Notes: generated from the letters alone by a model not told the origin. 14,709 bases of DNA from Butyrivibrio sp. (GCF_015056685.1 NZ_SVFW01000072.1:1-14709); one strand, 5' to 3'. Counted from the first letter of the stretch, positions 6,269 to 14,708 are shown. A program made the numbers and translations.

Positions 6269-7465
6269 ATGAAAAAAAGAGGGGACAGGGGTATAACAAC
6301 TAAATATAGAAAAAGAGCTTTATTTTTGGCTTTGGCAGCAGCTTCCTGTTTCATGGCGCTGACTCTTTTTCCTATTAAGAGCTTCGCTACGCAGACCACA
6401 AAGCAGCAGCTTGAGGAAGCAAAAGAAAAAAAGCAGCAGTCCCAGAACGAGCTTGACAACACAAAAGATGACATTGCTGAGATGAATGAAGAAAAATCTT
6501 CTCTTCAGGGACAGCTTAATTCCTTAAACAGCCAGCTAAGTGAAGTAAGCAACAATCTGGCTGAGATTGAAGAGCAGATTGATGATAAAGAGACTGAGAT
6601 AGAGAATACTCTGGCAGAGCTTGAAGTTGCCAGAAATACTGAAGCAGATCAGTATGCATCCATGAAAAAGAGAGTTCAGTTTATTTATGAGAAACAGAAC
6701 TTTATGCTTTGGGATATGGTCCTCAGTGCGGGAAGTTTTGCGGATTTCCTCAATCAGAATCATTTTATCGAAGAGTTGTCTGCTTATGATAAGAGAAAGT
6801 TCGAAGAGTACATCGAGACCAGAAAGCTCATTGAGGAAAAAGAAGCAACTCTCGAAAGCGAAATGGAGCAGCTTGAGGAATATCAGGTAAAAGAAAAAGC
6901 TGAACAGAGCAGAGTTTCCGGCCTTGTAAGCCAGACTTCCGGATCTATCAAGCAGTATGCTAATGATATTTCTGATGCGGAGGCAAAAGCAGAAGAGCTG
7001 GAAGCACAGATAAAAGCTCAGGAAGCTGACATAAAGGCACTTGAAGCAAAGCTTGCAGAGGAGATGCGTCTCTCAAGACTGGCAGCTGCTTCAAAGTGGA
7101 GAGATATTTCAGAAGTAACTTTTGCTGAGGGCGACAGATATCTTTTGGCCAACCTAATATATTGCGAGGCAGGATCTGAACCCTATGAAGGAAAGGTTGC
7201 GGTAGGCGCAGTTGTAATAAACAGAGTGCTTAGCTCTGTGTATCCTGATACTGTAGTAGGAGTCATCTATCAGAACAAACAGTTTTCACCTGTTGCGAGC
7301 GGAAGGCTGGCCCTGGCACTTGCAGAGGGAAGAGCTACATCATCCTGCTATCAGGCAGCAGATGAAGCCATGACAGGATACTCCAACGTCGGGAACTGCG
7401 TTTATTTCAGAACTCCGGTACCTGGACTTTCAGGCATTAACATCGGAGGACATGTTTTTTACTGA
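6269..7465 (+). CDS. Secreted coiled-coil cell wall hydrolase with C-terminal SleB domain
   Basis: Predicted exported peptidoglycan hydrolase. A basic N-terminus is followed by a hydrophobic stretch (about 17-35) and a likely signal-peptidase site after SFA (40). Residues about 41-280 are long heptad-rich helices rich in E, K and Q with a short globular interruption (MLWDMVLSAGSFADFLNQ), like the N-terminal part of PcsB/CwlO-type proteins that FtsEX controls. Residues about 285-398 are a SleB/hydrolase-2 domain: NLIYCEAGSEPYEGKVAVGAVVINRV, with E300 the predicted catalytic acid, then NKQFSPVASG and a NVGNCVYFRTP end. SleB relatives are lytic transglycosylases or cortex hydrolases; here the domain is attached to a division-type coiled coil instead of CHAP or M23. 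The start has only a weak ribosome site (AAGACGG), 15 bases after the dCMP deaminase stop. Its last 7 bases overlap the converging DUF402 gene. Confidence 0.85.
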   Translation: MKKRGDRGITTKYRKRALFLALAAASCFMALTLFPIKSFATQTTKQQLEEAKEKKQQSQNELDNTKDDIAEMNEEKSSLQGQLNSLNSQLSEVSNNLAEIEEQIDDKETEIENTLAELEVARNTEADQYASMKKRVQFIYEKQNFMLWDMVLSAGSFADFLNQNHFIEELSAYDKRKFEEYIETRKLIEEKEATLESEMEQLEEYQVKEKAEQSRVSGLVSQTSGSIKQYANDISDAEAKAEELEAQIKAQEADIKALEAKLAEEMRLSRLAAASKWRDISEVTFAEGDRYLLANLIYCEAGSEPYEGKVAVGAVVINRVLSSVYPDTVVGVIYQNKQFSPVASGRLALALAEGRATSSCYQAADEAMTGYSNVGNCVYFRTPVPGLSGINIGGHVFY

Positions 7466-7950
7466 TTATTTTTGGCAATTACGTTTTCAATTGGACCTAT
7501 CAGGGACTCAATGCCATTATCGTAGATTTCATTTAAGAGTCTGTTCAATGTGAGCAGGCTCTTTTTAAGAAGATTCTCATCGATGAGTCTTTTCTCAAAA
7601 GCTTCAGAGAGCTCGTCCAGATCTACGACCTTAATGAGTCCGTTTGGATATATCTTTACATCGGCTAAAAGATCTATAACCAGGAGCTTGTTATTGTCTT
7701 TATTATAGTCATAGGTAATAATGTCGCAGTACCAGCAGAGCAGGGACCCGTCTTCTTTCAGGAACTTGCTTACCTTGTAACCGCGATCTAAATAATAACA
7801 GGAATAACCATGAGACAAGTCGCACCTTTGGCGAATGGTGCTCCACTTAGTAACAATGAAAGAATCAGTTTGATCGAGGATAATGTCTTCTTTGAGTTCA
7901 AGGCATTCATCCGGGATAAAGCGTTTACGATAAAGAATGGGTTTTTCCAT
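7459..7950 (-). CDS. DUF402-domain protein, possible nucleotide phosphatase
   Basis: A 163-residue cytoplasmic protein of the DUF402 family. The core pattern is visible: GYSCYYLDRGYKVSKFLKEDG (48-68), WYCDIITYDY (73-82), LLVIDLLADVKIYPNG (89-104) and VVDLDEL (108-114). The last of these supplies acidic metal ligands in structurally known relatives, such as the staphylococcal nucleoside di- and triphosphatase and FomD. A C-terminal helical region follows (115-160). A hydrolase acting on nucleotides is therefore plausible, but substrate is not shown. The start at 7950 is backed by AAGGAGGG (minus strand, 7965-7958). Its 3' end overlaps the SleB-domain gene by 7 bases, and it is divergent from the 8005 gene with only 54 bases between. 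Confidence 0.8.
   Translation of the reverse strand: MEKPILYRKRFIPDECLELKEDIILDQTDSFIVTKWSTIRQRCDLSHGYSCYYLDRGYKVSKFLKEDGSLLCWYCDIITYDYNKDNNKLLVIDLLADVKIYPNGLIKVVDLDELSEAFEKRLIDENLLKKSLLTLNRLLNEIYDNGIESLIGPIENVIAKNNQ
7535..7566 (+). terminator. Candidate plus-strand terminator inside the converging DUF402 gene
   Basis: AAGAGTCTG (7535-7543) pairs with CAGGCTCTT (7555-7563) over nine positions with one G-U, across an 11-base loop, and the right arm runs into TTTTT (7562-7566). It is about 70 bases past the stop of the SleB-domain gene and is the only plausible end for that transcript. It lies within the antisense coding sequence, so part of it may be chance. Confidence 0.5.
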
Positions 7951-7965
7951 AAGGGGGCCCTCCTT
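7951..7965 (-). promoter_or_regulatory. Imperfect palindrome covering the DUF402 ribosome binding site
   Basis: On the minus strand, AAGGAGGGCCCCCTT directly precedes the start codon. AAGG can pair with CCTT and the inner G with C around one A/C mismatch, so the Shine-Dalgarno sequence could be partly hidden in the messenger RNA. The inner GGGCCC leaves a very tight loop, so stability is doubtful. Confidence 0.35.
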
Positions 7966-7973
7966 TTGGAAAA

Positions 7974-8002
7974 ATCTTACTATTATTAAAAATGAAAGTC
8001 AA
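7974..8002 (-). promoter_or_regulatory. Probable promoter of the DUF402 gene
   Basis: On the minus strand, TTGACT (8002-7997), a 17-base spacer and TAAGAT (7979-7974). The -35 is five of six and the -10 four of six to consensus. It ends 23 bases before the DUF402 start and its -35 abuts the start codon of the divergent 8005 gene. Confidence 0.5.
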
Positions 8003-8004
8003 TT

Positions 8005-10566
8005 ATGCGAGATAATTTAGTTAAAATTACGATTATTAAAACTATATATGCCATAGTAATATTCGTTATTGCGGTTTTTGTGCTGAGCAAGCTTTCAAAC
8101 GGTGATAATGCGGATATGACGGCAAGGATGCAGCCCGCAACCCTTCCTGTGGTTACGCTTGTGACTGATGAAGGTGATGTGGACCCTCTTCACGGATATT
8201 TGTCAGATGTTGATGTGAACTATATGAGAGGGACGGTCTTTCCTGTTGAGGGTGACAGGAGCTTTTCCTTTAAGATAAACACCTTTGGCAGCAAGGTATG
8301 GGATATTGGCTTTGAACTTAGAAGCATCGACGGCAGCAGACTTATTGAGAATACGCAGCTTACTGACTACTCCGAGGACAGTGATTACATAACAGGAAAC
8401 ATACAGCTAAAAGACCTGATCACAGCGGATACAGAGTACATGCTCGTTTTTGTCATGGAAACTGAAAGTGGCACAGCCAGATATTATACTAGAGTTGTAT
8501 GGCAGGAGAGCGGCAGCAAGTACAATCTTGATGAGTGTCTGTCATTTGTTCTTGGTTTCTCTGAAGCCACCTTTAGTAAGACTGAGGCAAAAGAATATTC
8601 GAAGTACCTTGAGTCTAACTCAGAGGGAGACAATACTTCTTTTAACAAGGTAAATATTCACAGCAGTTTCAGCCAGGTTACATGGGGCGACCTCAATATC
8701 ACAAAGCACACGACCCCTGAAGTTTATATCACAGACCTTCACTCACAGACTGCCTGCATTGAGCTTCAGTACAGGGTTGCTCTTAAGGATGGAAACTATA
8801 CCAGAGCCTACAACATAGTTGAGGATTATCGCGTAAGATATACCTCTGACAGGATATATCTGCTGAATTTCGAAAGAACCATGAACTTTATCTTTGACTA
8901 TAATTCATATTCAGTAGGTAAAAATACTATTGCTCTTGGAATTGAAGATCCTGATATTGAATTTATGGAGAGTGCCAGCGGTACGGCATTTGCTTTTGTC
9001 AGTGAAAACAGACTTTATGCTTTCAACAACTCTGAGAACAGACTCGTTTATATCTTTGGCTTCTATGACGGCGACAACGATGACATAAGGACCAGATGGA
9101 ATAAGAATCTTATTAAGATCCTTAACGTAGATGAAGCCGGCAATGTTAAATTTGCGGTAGCCGGTTACATGAACAGAGGAATCCATGAGGGAGAAGTCGG
9201 AATTGCAGTATATGACTATAATTCCTCTTTAAACGCAGTGGAGGAGCAGATTTTTGTAAACAGCTCAAGCTCCCCTGAGATTCTCATGAGCTATTTTGAC
9301 AGACTTGCATATTCCAGCAACAATGAGATGTTCTACTGCATGCTTGATCAGAATGTCTATGAGATCGATCTGATTGAAAAGACTGGAAAGTCCGTGGTTG
9401 ACGATATCGGAACTGGTCAGTACAAGATATCTGAATCGCAAAATGTCATAGCATGGCAGAAAGATGACCTTAAGAGTCTGCAGCTCATGAACCTTAACAC
9501 AAGAGCTACTTCAGAGATCACAGCAGATGATGGGGATTTTATAGTTCTTTTGGGCTTTATGGGGGAAGACCTGATATATGGTCTTGTTCATGAGCAGGAT
9601 GTTCTGAACGATCAGATGGGTAATCCTATCTACGCTATGCACTGCCTGAAGATTGAGGATAGTGATGGAAATCTGCTGGAAAGATATGCACCTGAAGGAA
9701 TCTACATCACAGGTGTCACGGTAAATGGCAATCAGCTCAAGATAACAAGAGTTGTAAAGAACGAGGATGGCACCGGTTATGTCAGCACCTATGACGACCA
9801 GATAATGAATACACTGGAAGTAGAAAGCGGCAATAACACAGTAGATGTGGCTTCTGTAGATGTCTTTGAGAAGATAGTTCAGATCACCACAAAGTCAGAG
9901 ATAAAGTCCAAGCAGCTCAGAGTTCTTACACCTAACCAGACACTCTTTGAGGGTGACAGAGATGTGGACATTAAGATAGAAAGAGATATCGACAAAAATC
10001 CGCTTTACTATGTTTATGGATTGGACGGAGATGTTCGTATATATGCAAGTCCTGCCAAGGCGGTTCTTGATGCCAATGATGCTTCGGGAGTAGTCACTTC
10101 TGATCACAATGAATACATATGGATAAAAGGAAATCTCTTAAGATCCAATCAGATAATGGCTATAACCAGAATGGCAGAGAACTACGAGAACATGACTTCA
10201 CAGAATCCTGTGGCAGTCTGCCTCGACCTGGTGCTTCAGTTTAGAGGTACTAACAGGGATGTGGAAGGTCTTTTGGCTAATGGAATGGGCGTTGAGCAGA
10301 TCCTTGAGAACTCCCTCACTGATGCCAGAGTCCTGGATCTTGACGGATGTCCGCTGTCAACAATGCTTTACTATGTAAATCAGGATATTCCTGTGATATG
10401 TCTTTTAAATAATGGGGATGCTATGCTGGTTATTGGATTTAATGAGCTTAATACAGTTCTCATGGATCCGATGAACGGTGCAGTTTATAAATATGGAATG
10501 AATGATTCCGCGCAGCTTTTTGAAAATAACGGAAATCATTTTATTACCTATATTACGGAGGGTTAA
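8005..10566 (+). CDS. Large membrane-anchored protein of unknown function with propeller-like and degenerate C39-like regions
   Basis: I do not recognise a named family. One hydrophobic helix (about 10-30) after a short basic N-terminus suggests a membrane anchor with the remaining ~820 residues outside. Residues about 45-170 look like beta-sandwich repeats (MRGTVFPVEGDRSFSFKI...). Residues about 300-600 have strand-rich repeats such as RLYAFNNSENRLVYIF and NVYEIDLIEKTG, which suggests a beta-propeller. The C-terminal ~150 residues resemble a papain-like C39 fold (AVCLDLVLQFRG, DIPVICLLNNGDAMLVIGF, LMDPMNG), but the expected catalytic Cys and His positions appear replaced. Upstream there is no real Shine-Dalgarno sequence; a TATTAT (7981-7986) would give a very short leader. 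The beta-galactosidase start is 6 bases beyond its stop and that gene's ribosome site lies in its last codons, so the two are coupled. Confidence 0.65.
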   Translation: MRDNLVKITIIKTIYAIVIFVIAVFVLSKLSNGDNADMTARMQPATLPVVTLVTDEGDVDPLHGYLSDVDVNYMRGTVFPVEGDRSFSFKINTFGSKVWDIGFELRSIDGSRLIENTQLTDYSEDSDYITGNIQLKDLITADTEYMLVFVMETESGTARYYTRVVWQESGSKYNLDECLSFVLGFSEATFSKTEAKEYSKYLESNSEGDNTSFNKVNIHSSFSQVTWGDLNITKHTTPEVYITDLHSQTACIELQYRVALKDGNYTRAYNIVEDYRVRYTSDRIYLLNFERTMNFIFDYNSYSVGKNTIALGIEDPDIEFMESASGTAFAFVSENRLYAFNNSENRLVYIFGFYDGDNDDIRTRWNKNLIKILNVDEAGNVKFAVAGYMNRGIHEGEVGIAVYDYNSSLNAVEEQIFVNSSSSPEILMSYFDRLAYSSNNEMFYCMLDQNVYEIDLIEKTGKSVVDDIGTGQYKISESQNVIAWQKDDLKSLQLMNLNTRATSEITADDGDFIVLLGFMGEDLIYGLVHEQDVLNDQMGNPIYAMHCLKIEDSDGNLLERYAPEGIYITGVTVNGNQLKITRVVKNEDGTGYVSTYDDQIMNTLEVESGNNTVDVASVDVFEKIVQITTKSEIKSKQLRVLTPNQTLFEGDRDVDIKIERDIDKNPLYYVYGLDGDVRIYASPAKAVLDANDASGVVTSDHNEYIWIKGNLLRSNQIMAITRMAENYENMTSQNPVAVCLDLVLQFRGTNRDVEGLLANGMGVEQILENSLTDARVLDLDGCPLSTMLYYVNQDIPVICLLNNGDAMLVIGFNELNTVLMDPMNGAVYKYGMNDSAQLFENNGNHFITYITEG

Positions 10567-10572
10567 TTAGTA

Positions 10573-13500
10573 ATGGCGAATTTTGATTTTAACAGGGTAA
10601 AAGACCCGGAGTTTTTTAAAGAAAATGTGTTGCCTGCGCATTCTGATCATGTGGCTTTCGCTTCTGATGATGAGCTTGAGGCAGGTATCAGCTCACTTAA
10701 GCTTTCACTAGGCGGTCTTTGGAAATTCCATTATGCAAAAAACTATAGAGCTACAATAGCTGGTTTTGAGAAGGAAGATTATGACTGCAATTTCTGGGAT
10801 GATATCCATGTTCCAGCTCATATGCAGATGGAAGGCTATGACATTCCTGCATATATCAATGTGCAGTATCCATGGGATGGTCACGAGGATATTGAACTTG
10901 GACAGATACCTGAAGAGTTTAATCCAGTGGGAAGCTATGTGAAGTACTTCGAGGTTCCATATGATTGGAATGGAAAAGAGATACACGTAGTATTTGAAGG
11001 CGTTGAGAGCGGATATGCACTCTGGCTCAACGGGGCATATGTTGGCTACAGCGGAGATACTTTTACACCATCAGAGTTTGACCTGACACCATTTATCAAA
11101 GAGGGCACAAATAAAATGGCCGTTCAGGTTTATAAATGGACATCCGGAAGCTGGATGGAGGATCAGGATTTCTTTAGATTCTCAGGAATATACAGAAATG
11201 TGTATTTAAAGCTCGTTCCGGCAGTTCATCTCGATGACCTTAAGGTGAGAACTCTTTTGAATGAGGAGCTTACTGAGGCGGAGTTGGAAGTAACACTTAA
11301 GCTCAATGGGGCAGCAGGAACAACTGACTACGTGCTTCTTAGAAACAATCACCCTGTAGTTAAGGGAACTGTAGCCAATAACAAGGAAGTTGTGATCTCT
11401 GAGAAGGTTCAGGAACCTGTTCTTTGGAGCGCAGAGGATCCACAGCTCTATCAGCTTCTTTTGCATATAAAAGGAGAAGACGGAGAAGACCTCGAAGTAG
11501 TACGCCAGAACGTGGGATTTAGACGCTTTGAGATGAAGAACGGGATTATGCTCATCAACGGAAAGCGTATTGTGTTCAGAGGTGTTAACAGGCATGAATT
11601 CTGCTGCGACAGTGGCCGTGTAGTATCAGATGAGGATACTCTTTTAGATATCCTTACAATGAAAAAGAATAATATAAATGCCATAAGAACCAGTCACTAT
11701 CAGAACTCTTCCAAGATATATGAGCTCTGCGACATCTATGGCCTTTACATGATCGCTGAAAACAACATGGAAACCCATGGAAGCTGGTCTGCAGCTTCAA
11801 GTCAGGAAGATGCCATTGCCGGCGCTATTCCGGGCAGCAGGGACAACTGCATGGCTGTTATGCTGGACAGGGTAAATACAACCTACCAGCTTGATAAGAA
11901 CCACCCATCAGTACTTATCTGGTCTATCGGAAATGAGTCTCACGGTGGAAAAGTTCCATTTGAGATGAGCCAGCTTTTTAGAAAGCTTGATCCTGACAGA
12001 CTCGTTCACTATGAGGGAATCTGCCATGACAGAACCTACAACGACACCAGCGATATGGAAAGCCAGATGTATCCTTCTGTTGCAAGCATAGAAAAGTTCC
12101 TTAAAGAACACCCTGACAAGCCATTTATCTGCTGTGAGTACACACACGCCATGGCTAACTCCAACGGAGGCATGTTCAAATACACAGACCTTGCCGACAG
12201 AGAGGAAAGATATCAGGGCGGATTTATCTGGGATTACGTTGACCAGTCCATCAGAAGCCGCAACTGTTTTGGCGAAGAATACCAGGCATACGGCGGAGAC
12301 CACGGCGAGAGACCTACAGATTTCAATTTCTCCGGAAATGGAATAGTAGACGGTCAGAGAAAAGAATATGCCAAGATGCAGGAAGTTAAGTTCAACTACC
12401 AGAGCATCAAGGTTTATGTGGAAAAAGACAAGGTGAAGGTGGTAAATAAGAATCTTTTCACCAATACCAGTGAATATACCTGTGTTGCCACTCTTGAGAG
12501 AAACGGCAAAAAGCTCCTTGAAAGATTCATAGCTACAGACGTAGAGCCTTTGTCTGAAAAGACCTATGATCTTCCGGAAGCAATCGTTAACAGAATGGCT
12601 GTTGTAGGCGCTGATCCATATGATGAAAACGGCCCATTCCCAGTGGATGAACATGTGGTAACAGTTTCATTCAGACTTCGCGATGACACAAGCTGGGCAG
12701 AGAGAGGCCACGAAGTCGCATTCGGACAGGGGGTATTTAGAAACGCAGTTTCTACCTACATTTCATGCGCTAAGATCAAGGTGGTAAAAGGGTCATTCAA
12801 TATTGGAGTAAAGGGCAATCATTTCTCAGTTCTTTTCTCAAGAGATAACGGACTTGTTTCCTACAACTATGCGGGAAAAGAGATGCTTGATATGGTACCA
12901 AGACCTAACTTCTGGAGAGCGCCTGTTGATAACGACAACGGAAACAGAATGCCTCAGAGATATGCTCAGTGGAAGATTGCAAGCAGCTATATGACTCATT
13001 ATCCGATAGTTGAGGACAGCACAGGTTACGTAAACGGTTCAGAGGAAGAGAGAAAGAAATACCCTGTAATAAAGGAAGAGGAAAACAGCGTAAGCTTGAC
13101 TTACAGATTTTTCCTTCCTACAACGCCTGCTTCATCTGTAGACGTGACTTATACAGTAACAGGTGATGGAAGAGTATGGGTAAAAGAAGATTATGAACCT
13201 GTAAAGGGACTTACTCCAATGCCTGAATATGGCATGATGTTCAGAATAAGCCCTGAGTACAAATTTGTTGAATATTATGGAAATGGGCCTGAGGAGAATT
13301 ACTGCGACAGAAATAAGGGCGCAAAGCTTGGTGTGTTCAAGACTTCCACAACAGATGCCATGGAGAGCTATCTTGTTCCACAGGAAACAGGTAACAGAAC
13401 AGATGTAAGATGGGCCAAGGTTGTGGACAGAAAAGGAAGAGGACTTTTATTTGAAGCTCCAATGACTATGAATTTCAGTGCGCTTCCATACACACCTGAC

Positions 13501-13680
13501 GAGTTGGAGGCAGCAAAGCACCCTTATGAGCTTCCAAGAGTATTCAAGACTATTGTAAGATGCAGCCTTGTTCAGATGGGAATTGCAGGAGACGATAGCT
13601 GGGGCGCAAGAACTCATGAAGAGTTCCTTCTTCCAAACGATAAGAAACTTTCATTTGTAATGTCATTTAAAGGAATTTGA
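10573..13680 (+). CDS. lacZ: Beta-galactosidase, glycoside hydrolase family 2
   Basis: Hydrolyses terminal beta-D-galactosides such as lactose or plant-derived galactosides. There is no signal peptide, so it is cytoplasmic. Domain order is that of LacZ: sugar-binding jelly roll (about 45-215, with LGGLWKFHYA, PAHMQMEGYD and RFSGIYRNVYL), immunoglobulin-like domain (about 217-325), TIM barrel (about 330-615), a further beta domain (about 620-730), and the small-chain domain (about 745-1030, with PRPNFWRAPVDNDNG). Catalytic residues are E455 in WSIGNESHGG (acid/base) and E522 in CCEYTHAMANSNGG (nucleophile). At 1,035 residues it is full length. GGAGGG (10557-10562) sits inside the end of the upstream gene, ten bases before the ATG, indicating translational coupling. 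No lactose transporter or regulator is next to it, so the physiological substrate and control are unknown. Confidence 0.95.
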   Translation: MANFDFNRVKDPEFFKENVLPAHSDHVAFASDDELEAGISSLKLSLGGLWKFHYAKNYRATIAGFEKEDYDCNFWDDIHVPAHMQMEGYDIPAYINVQYPWDGHEDIELGQIPEEFNPVGSYVKYFEVPYDWNGKEIHVVFEGVESGYALWLNGAYVGYSGDTFTPSEFDLTPFIKEGTNKMAVQVYKWTSGSWMEDQDFFRFSGIYRNVYLKLVPAVHLDDLKVRTLLNEELTEAELEVTLKLNGAAGTTDYVLLRNNHPVVKGTVANNKEVVISEKVQEPVLWSAEDPQLYQLLLHIKGEDGEDLEVVRQNVGFRRFEMKNGIMLINGKRIVFRGVNRHEFCCDSGRVVSDEDTLLDILTMKKNNINAIRTSHYQNSSKIYELCDIYGLYMIAENNMETHGSWSAASSQEDAIAGAIPGSRDNCMAVMLDRVNTTYQLDKNHPSVLIWSIGNESHGGKVPFEMSQLFRKLDPDRLVHYEGICHDRTYNDTSDMESQMYPSVASIEKFLKEHPDKPFICCEYTHAMANSNGGMFKYTDLADREERYQGGFIWDYVDQSIRSRNCFGEEYQAYGGDHGERPTDFNFSGNGIVDGQRKEYAKMQEVKFNYQSIKVYVEKDKVKVVNKNLFTNTSEYTCVATLERNGKKLLERFIATDVEPLSEKTYDLPEAIVNRMAVVGADPYDENGPFPVDEHVVTVSFRLRDDTSWAERGHEVAFGQGVFRNAVSTYISCAKIKVVKGSFNIGVKGNHFSVLFSRDNGLVSYNYAGKEMLDMVPRPNFWRAPVDNDNGNRMPQRYAQWKIASSYMTHYPIVEDSTGYVNGSEEERKKYPVIKEEENSVSLTYRFFLPTTPASSVDVTYTVTGDGRVWVKEDYEPVKGLTPMPEYGMMFRISPEYKFVEYYGNGPEENYCDRNKGAKLGVFKTSTTDAMESYLVPQETGNRTDVRWAKVVDRKGRGLLFEAPMTMNFSALPYTPDELEAAKHPYELPRVFKTIVRCSLVQMGIAGDDSWGARTHEEFLLPNDKKLSFVMSFKGI

Positions 13681-13740
13681 TGATAACCGGGGCAAAAGTA
13701 TGCGACCCTAAAATCATTTGATCAAAGGAGGAAATGGAAA

Positions 13741-14034
13741 ATGGAACCAATTAACAGCATTGATGCAGAGGACGATCAGTTTGCGTACAGATATGATACA
13801 CAGCTTTTGATCGATAGAAGAGATGAGGATCTTGATGAGGATGAGATCGCAGATTACATCACAGCGCACATTGAGGGTAACTCCCTCATTGCTGCCGGAG
13901 ATGAGGATCTTGTTAAGATTCATTTTCATACCAATGAACCTTGGAAGGTCCTTGAATACTGCAATTCAATAGGTGAGATTTACGATATCGTTGTTGAGGA
14001 TATGATCCGCCAGTCAGCAGGACTTCAGGGATAA
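13741..14034 (+). CDS. Stand-alone homologue of the FakA/YloV middle domain
   Basis: A 97-residue protein resembling only the central domain of fatty acid kinase FakA (YloV, DAK2 family), without the N-terminal kinase or the C-terminal FakB-binding domain. Matching parts are FAYRYDTQLLI (14-24), which fits the Y-x-Y-C-T-E-F strand of FakA, IEGNSLIAAGDEDLVKIHFHTNEPWKVLEY (44-73), which fits GDSLVVVGD-DLVKVHVHTN-P-KVLEY, and a final IVVEDMIRQ. H61 and H63 of the HxH motif are kept, but the position of the family cysteine is D19. The start has AAAGGAGG (13724-13731) nine bases upstream; the ATG at 13734 is out of frame. It is 60 bases after lacZ and 44 before the LUD gene. Function is unknown; it cannot be a kinase by itself. 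Confidence 0.7.
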   Translation: MEPINSIDAEDDQFAYRYDTQLLIDRRDEDLDEDEIADYITAHIEGNSLIAAGDEDLVKIHFHTNEPWKVLEYCNSIGEIYDIVVEDMIRQSAGLQG

Positions 14035-14078
14035 GTTGTTAGATAAATCGTGCATGAATAAAAGTAGGAGAGAAGGCT

Positions 14079-14708
14079 ATGAACGAGAACATTGTTAAGA
14101 GAAACGAATTGTTGGCACAAAAAGTTATCAAGGGGCTTGAATCCAGAAACATGACAGGCTACTATGCGGCTACAAAAGAGGATGCGCTTAAGAAGGCACT
14201 TGAGCTTATCCCTGAAGGCAGCAGCGTATCTATGGGCGGAGCAATGAGCGCTCATGAGATAGGTCTCGTAGAAGCAGTGAAAAAAGGCAACTACAACTTT
14301 ATTGACAGAGATGCCATGGAAGATAAGCGCGCAGCGATGCTTGCTGCTTATGATGCGGATTATTTCCTTGTAAGTGCCAATGCTATGACGGAAGATGGTG
14401 TCATTGTAAATATCGATGGCAATGCAAACCGAGTTTCTGCAATAGCCCAGGGCCCTAAACATGTTCTTTTCATAGTTGGAATGAACAAGATCTGTGATGA
14501 TGTTGATGGAGCTATGAAGCGTGCAAGAAACGTAGCAGCACCAATCAACGCACAACGTTTTGGCCTTTCTACACCTTGCGCCAAGACAGGTTCATGCATG
14601 AATTGTAAATCTCCTGATACAATTTGCTGCCAGTTTTTGATAACAAGATTCTCAAGACACAAGGACCGTATCCATGTGATCCTTGTTAATGACAACTTGG
14701 GATTCTGA
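14079..14708 (+). CDS. LUD-domain protein (lactate-utilisation LutC-like, DUF162)
   Basis: A complete 209-residue protein of the LUD family, ending TGA at 14706-14708, one base before the window end. Features: helical N-terminus (about 1-45), SVSMGGAMSAHEIGL (49-63), FLVSANAMTEDGVIVNIDGNANRVSAIAQGPKHVLFIVGMNKI (96-138), and a C-terminal Cys cluster C167, C173, C176, C183 and C184 (PCAKTGSCMNCKSPDTICC), which looks able to bind an iron-sulphur cluster. It is the short single-domain clostridial form rather than the fused LutB. LutABC members take part in lactate oxidation, but single LUD proteins are widespread and their role is not settled, so a lactate function is only a family-level guess. 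AGGAG (14066-14070) supports the start. Confidence 0.85.
   Translation: MNENIVKRNELLAQKVIKGLESRNMTGYYAATKEDALKKALELIPEGSSVSMGGAMSAHEIGLVEAVKKGNYNFIDRDAMEDKRAAMLAAYDADYFLVSANAMTEDGVIVNIDGNANRVSAIAQGPKHVLFIVGMNKICDDVDGAMKRARNVAAPINAQRFGLSTPCAKTGSCMNCKSPDTICCQFLITRFSRHKDRIHVILVNDNLGF

Noticed and set aside
7992..8015. Seven-codon ORF (MKVNYAR) overlapping the start of the 8005 gene
   Set aside because: No ribosome site, and chance is enough to explain it at this length.
11908..12654. A 248-codon open frame on the minus strand within lacZ
   Set aside because: It lies wholly antisense to the conserved catalytic part of a full-length GH2 enzyme, has an odd composition and no ribosome site; a coding shadow.
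13717..13726. TTTGATCAAA palindrome overlapping the ribosome site of the FakA-M-like gene
   Set aside because: Ten-base AT-rich palindromes are common, and there is no promoter beside it.
14025..14555. A 176-codon open frame on the minus strand
   Set aside because: Antisense to the LUD gene, Cys- and His-rich in a way typical of reverse-strand translation, and no family resemblance.
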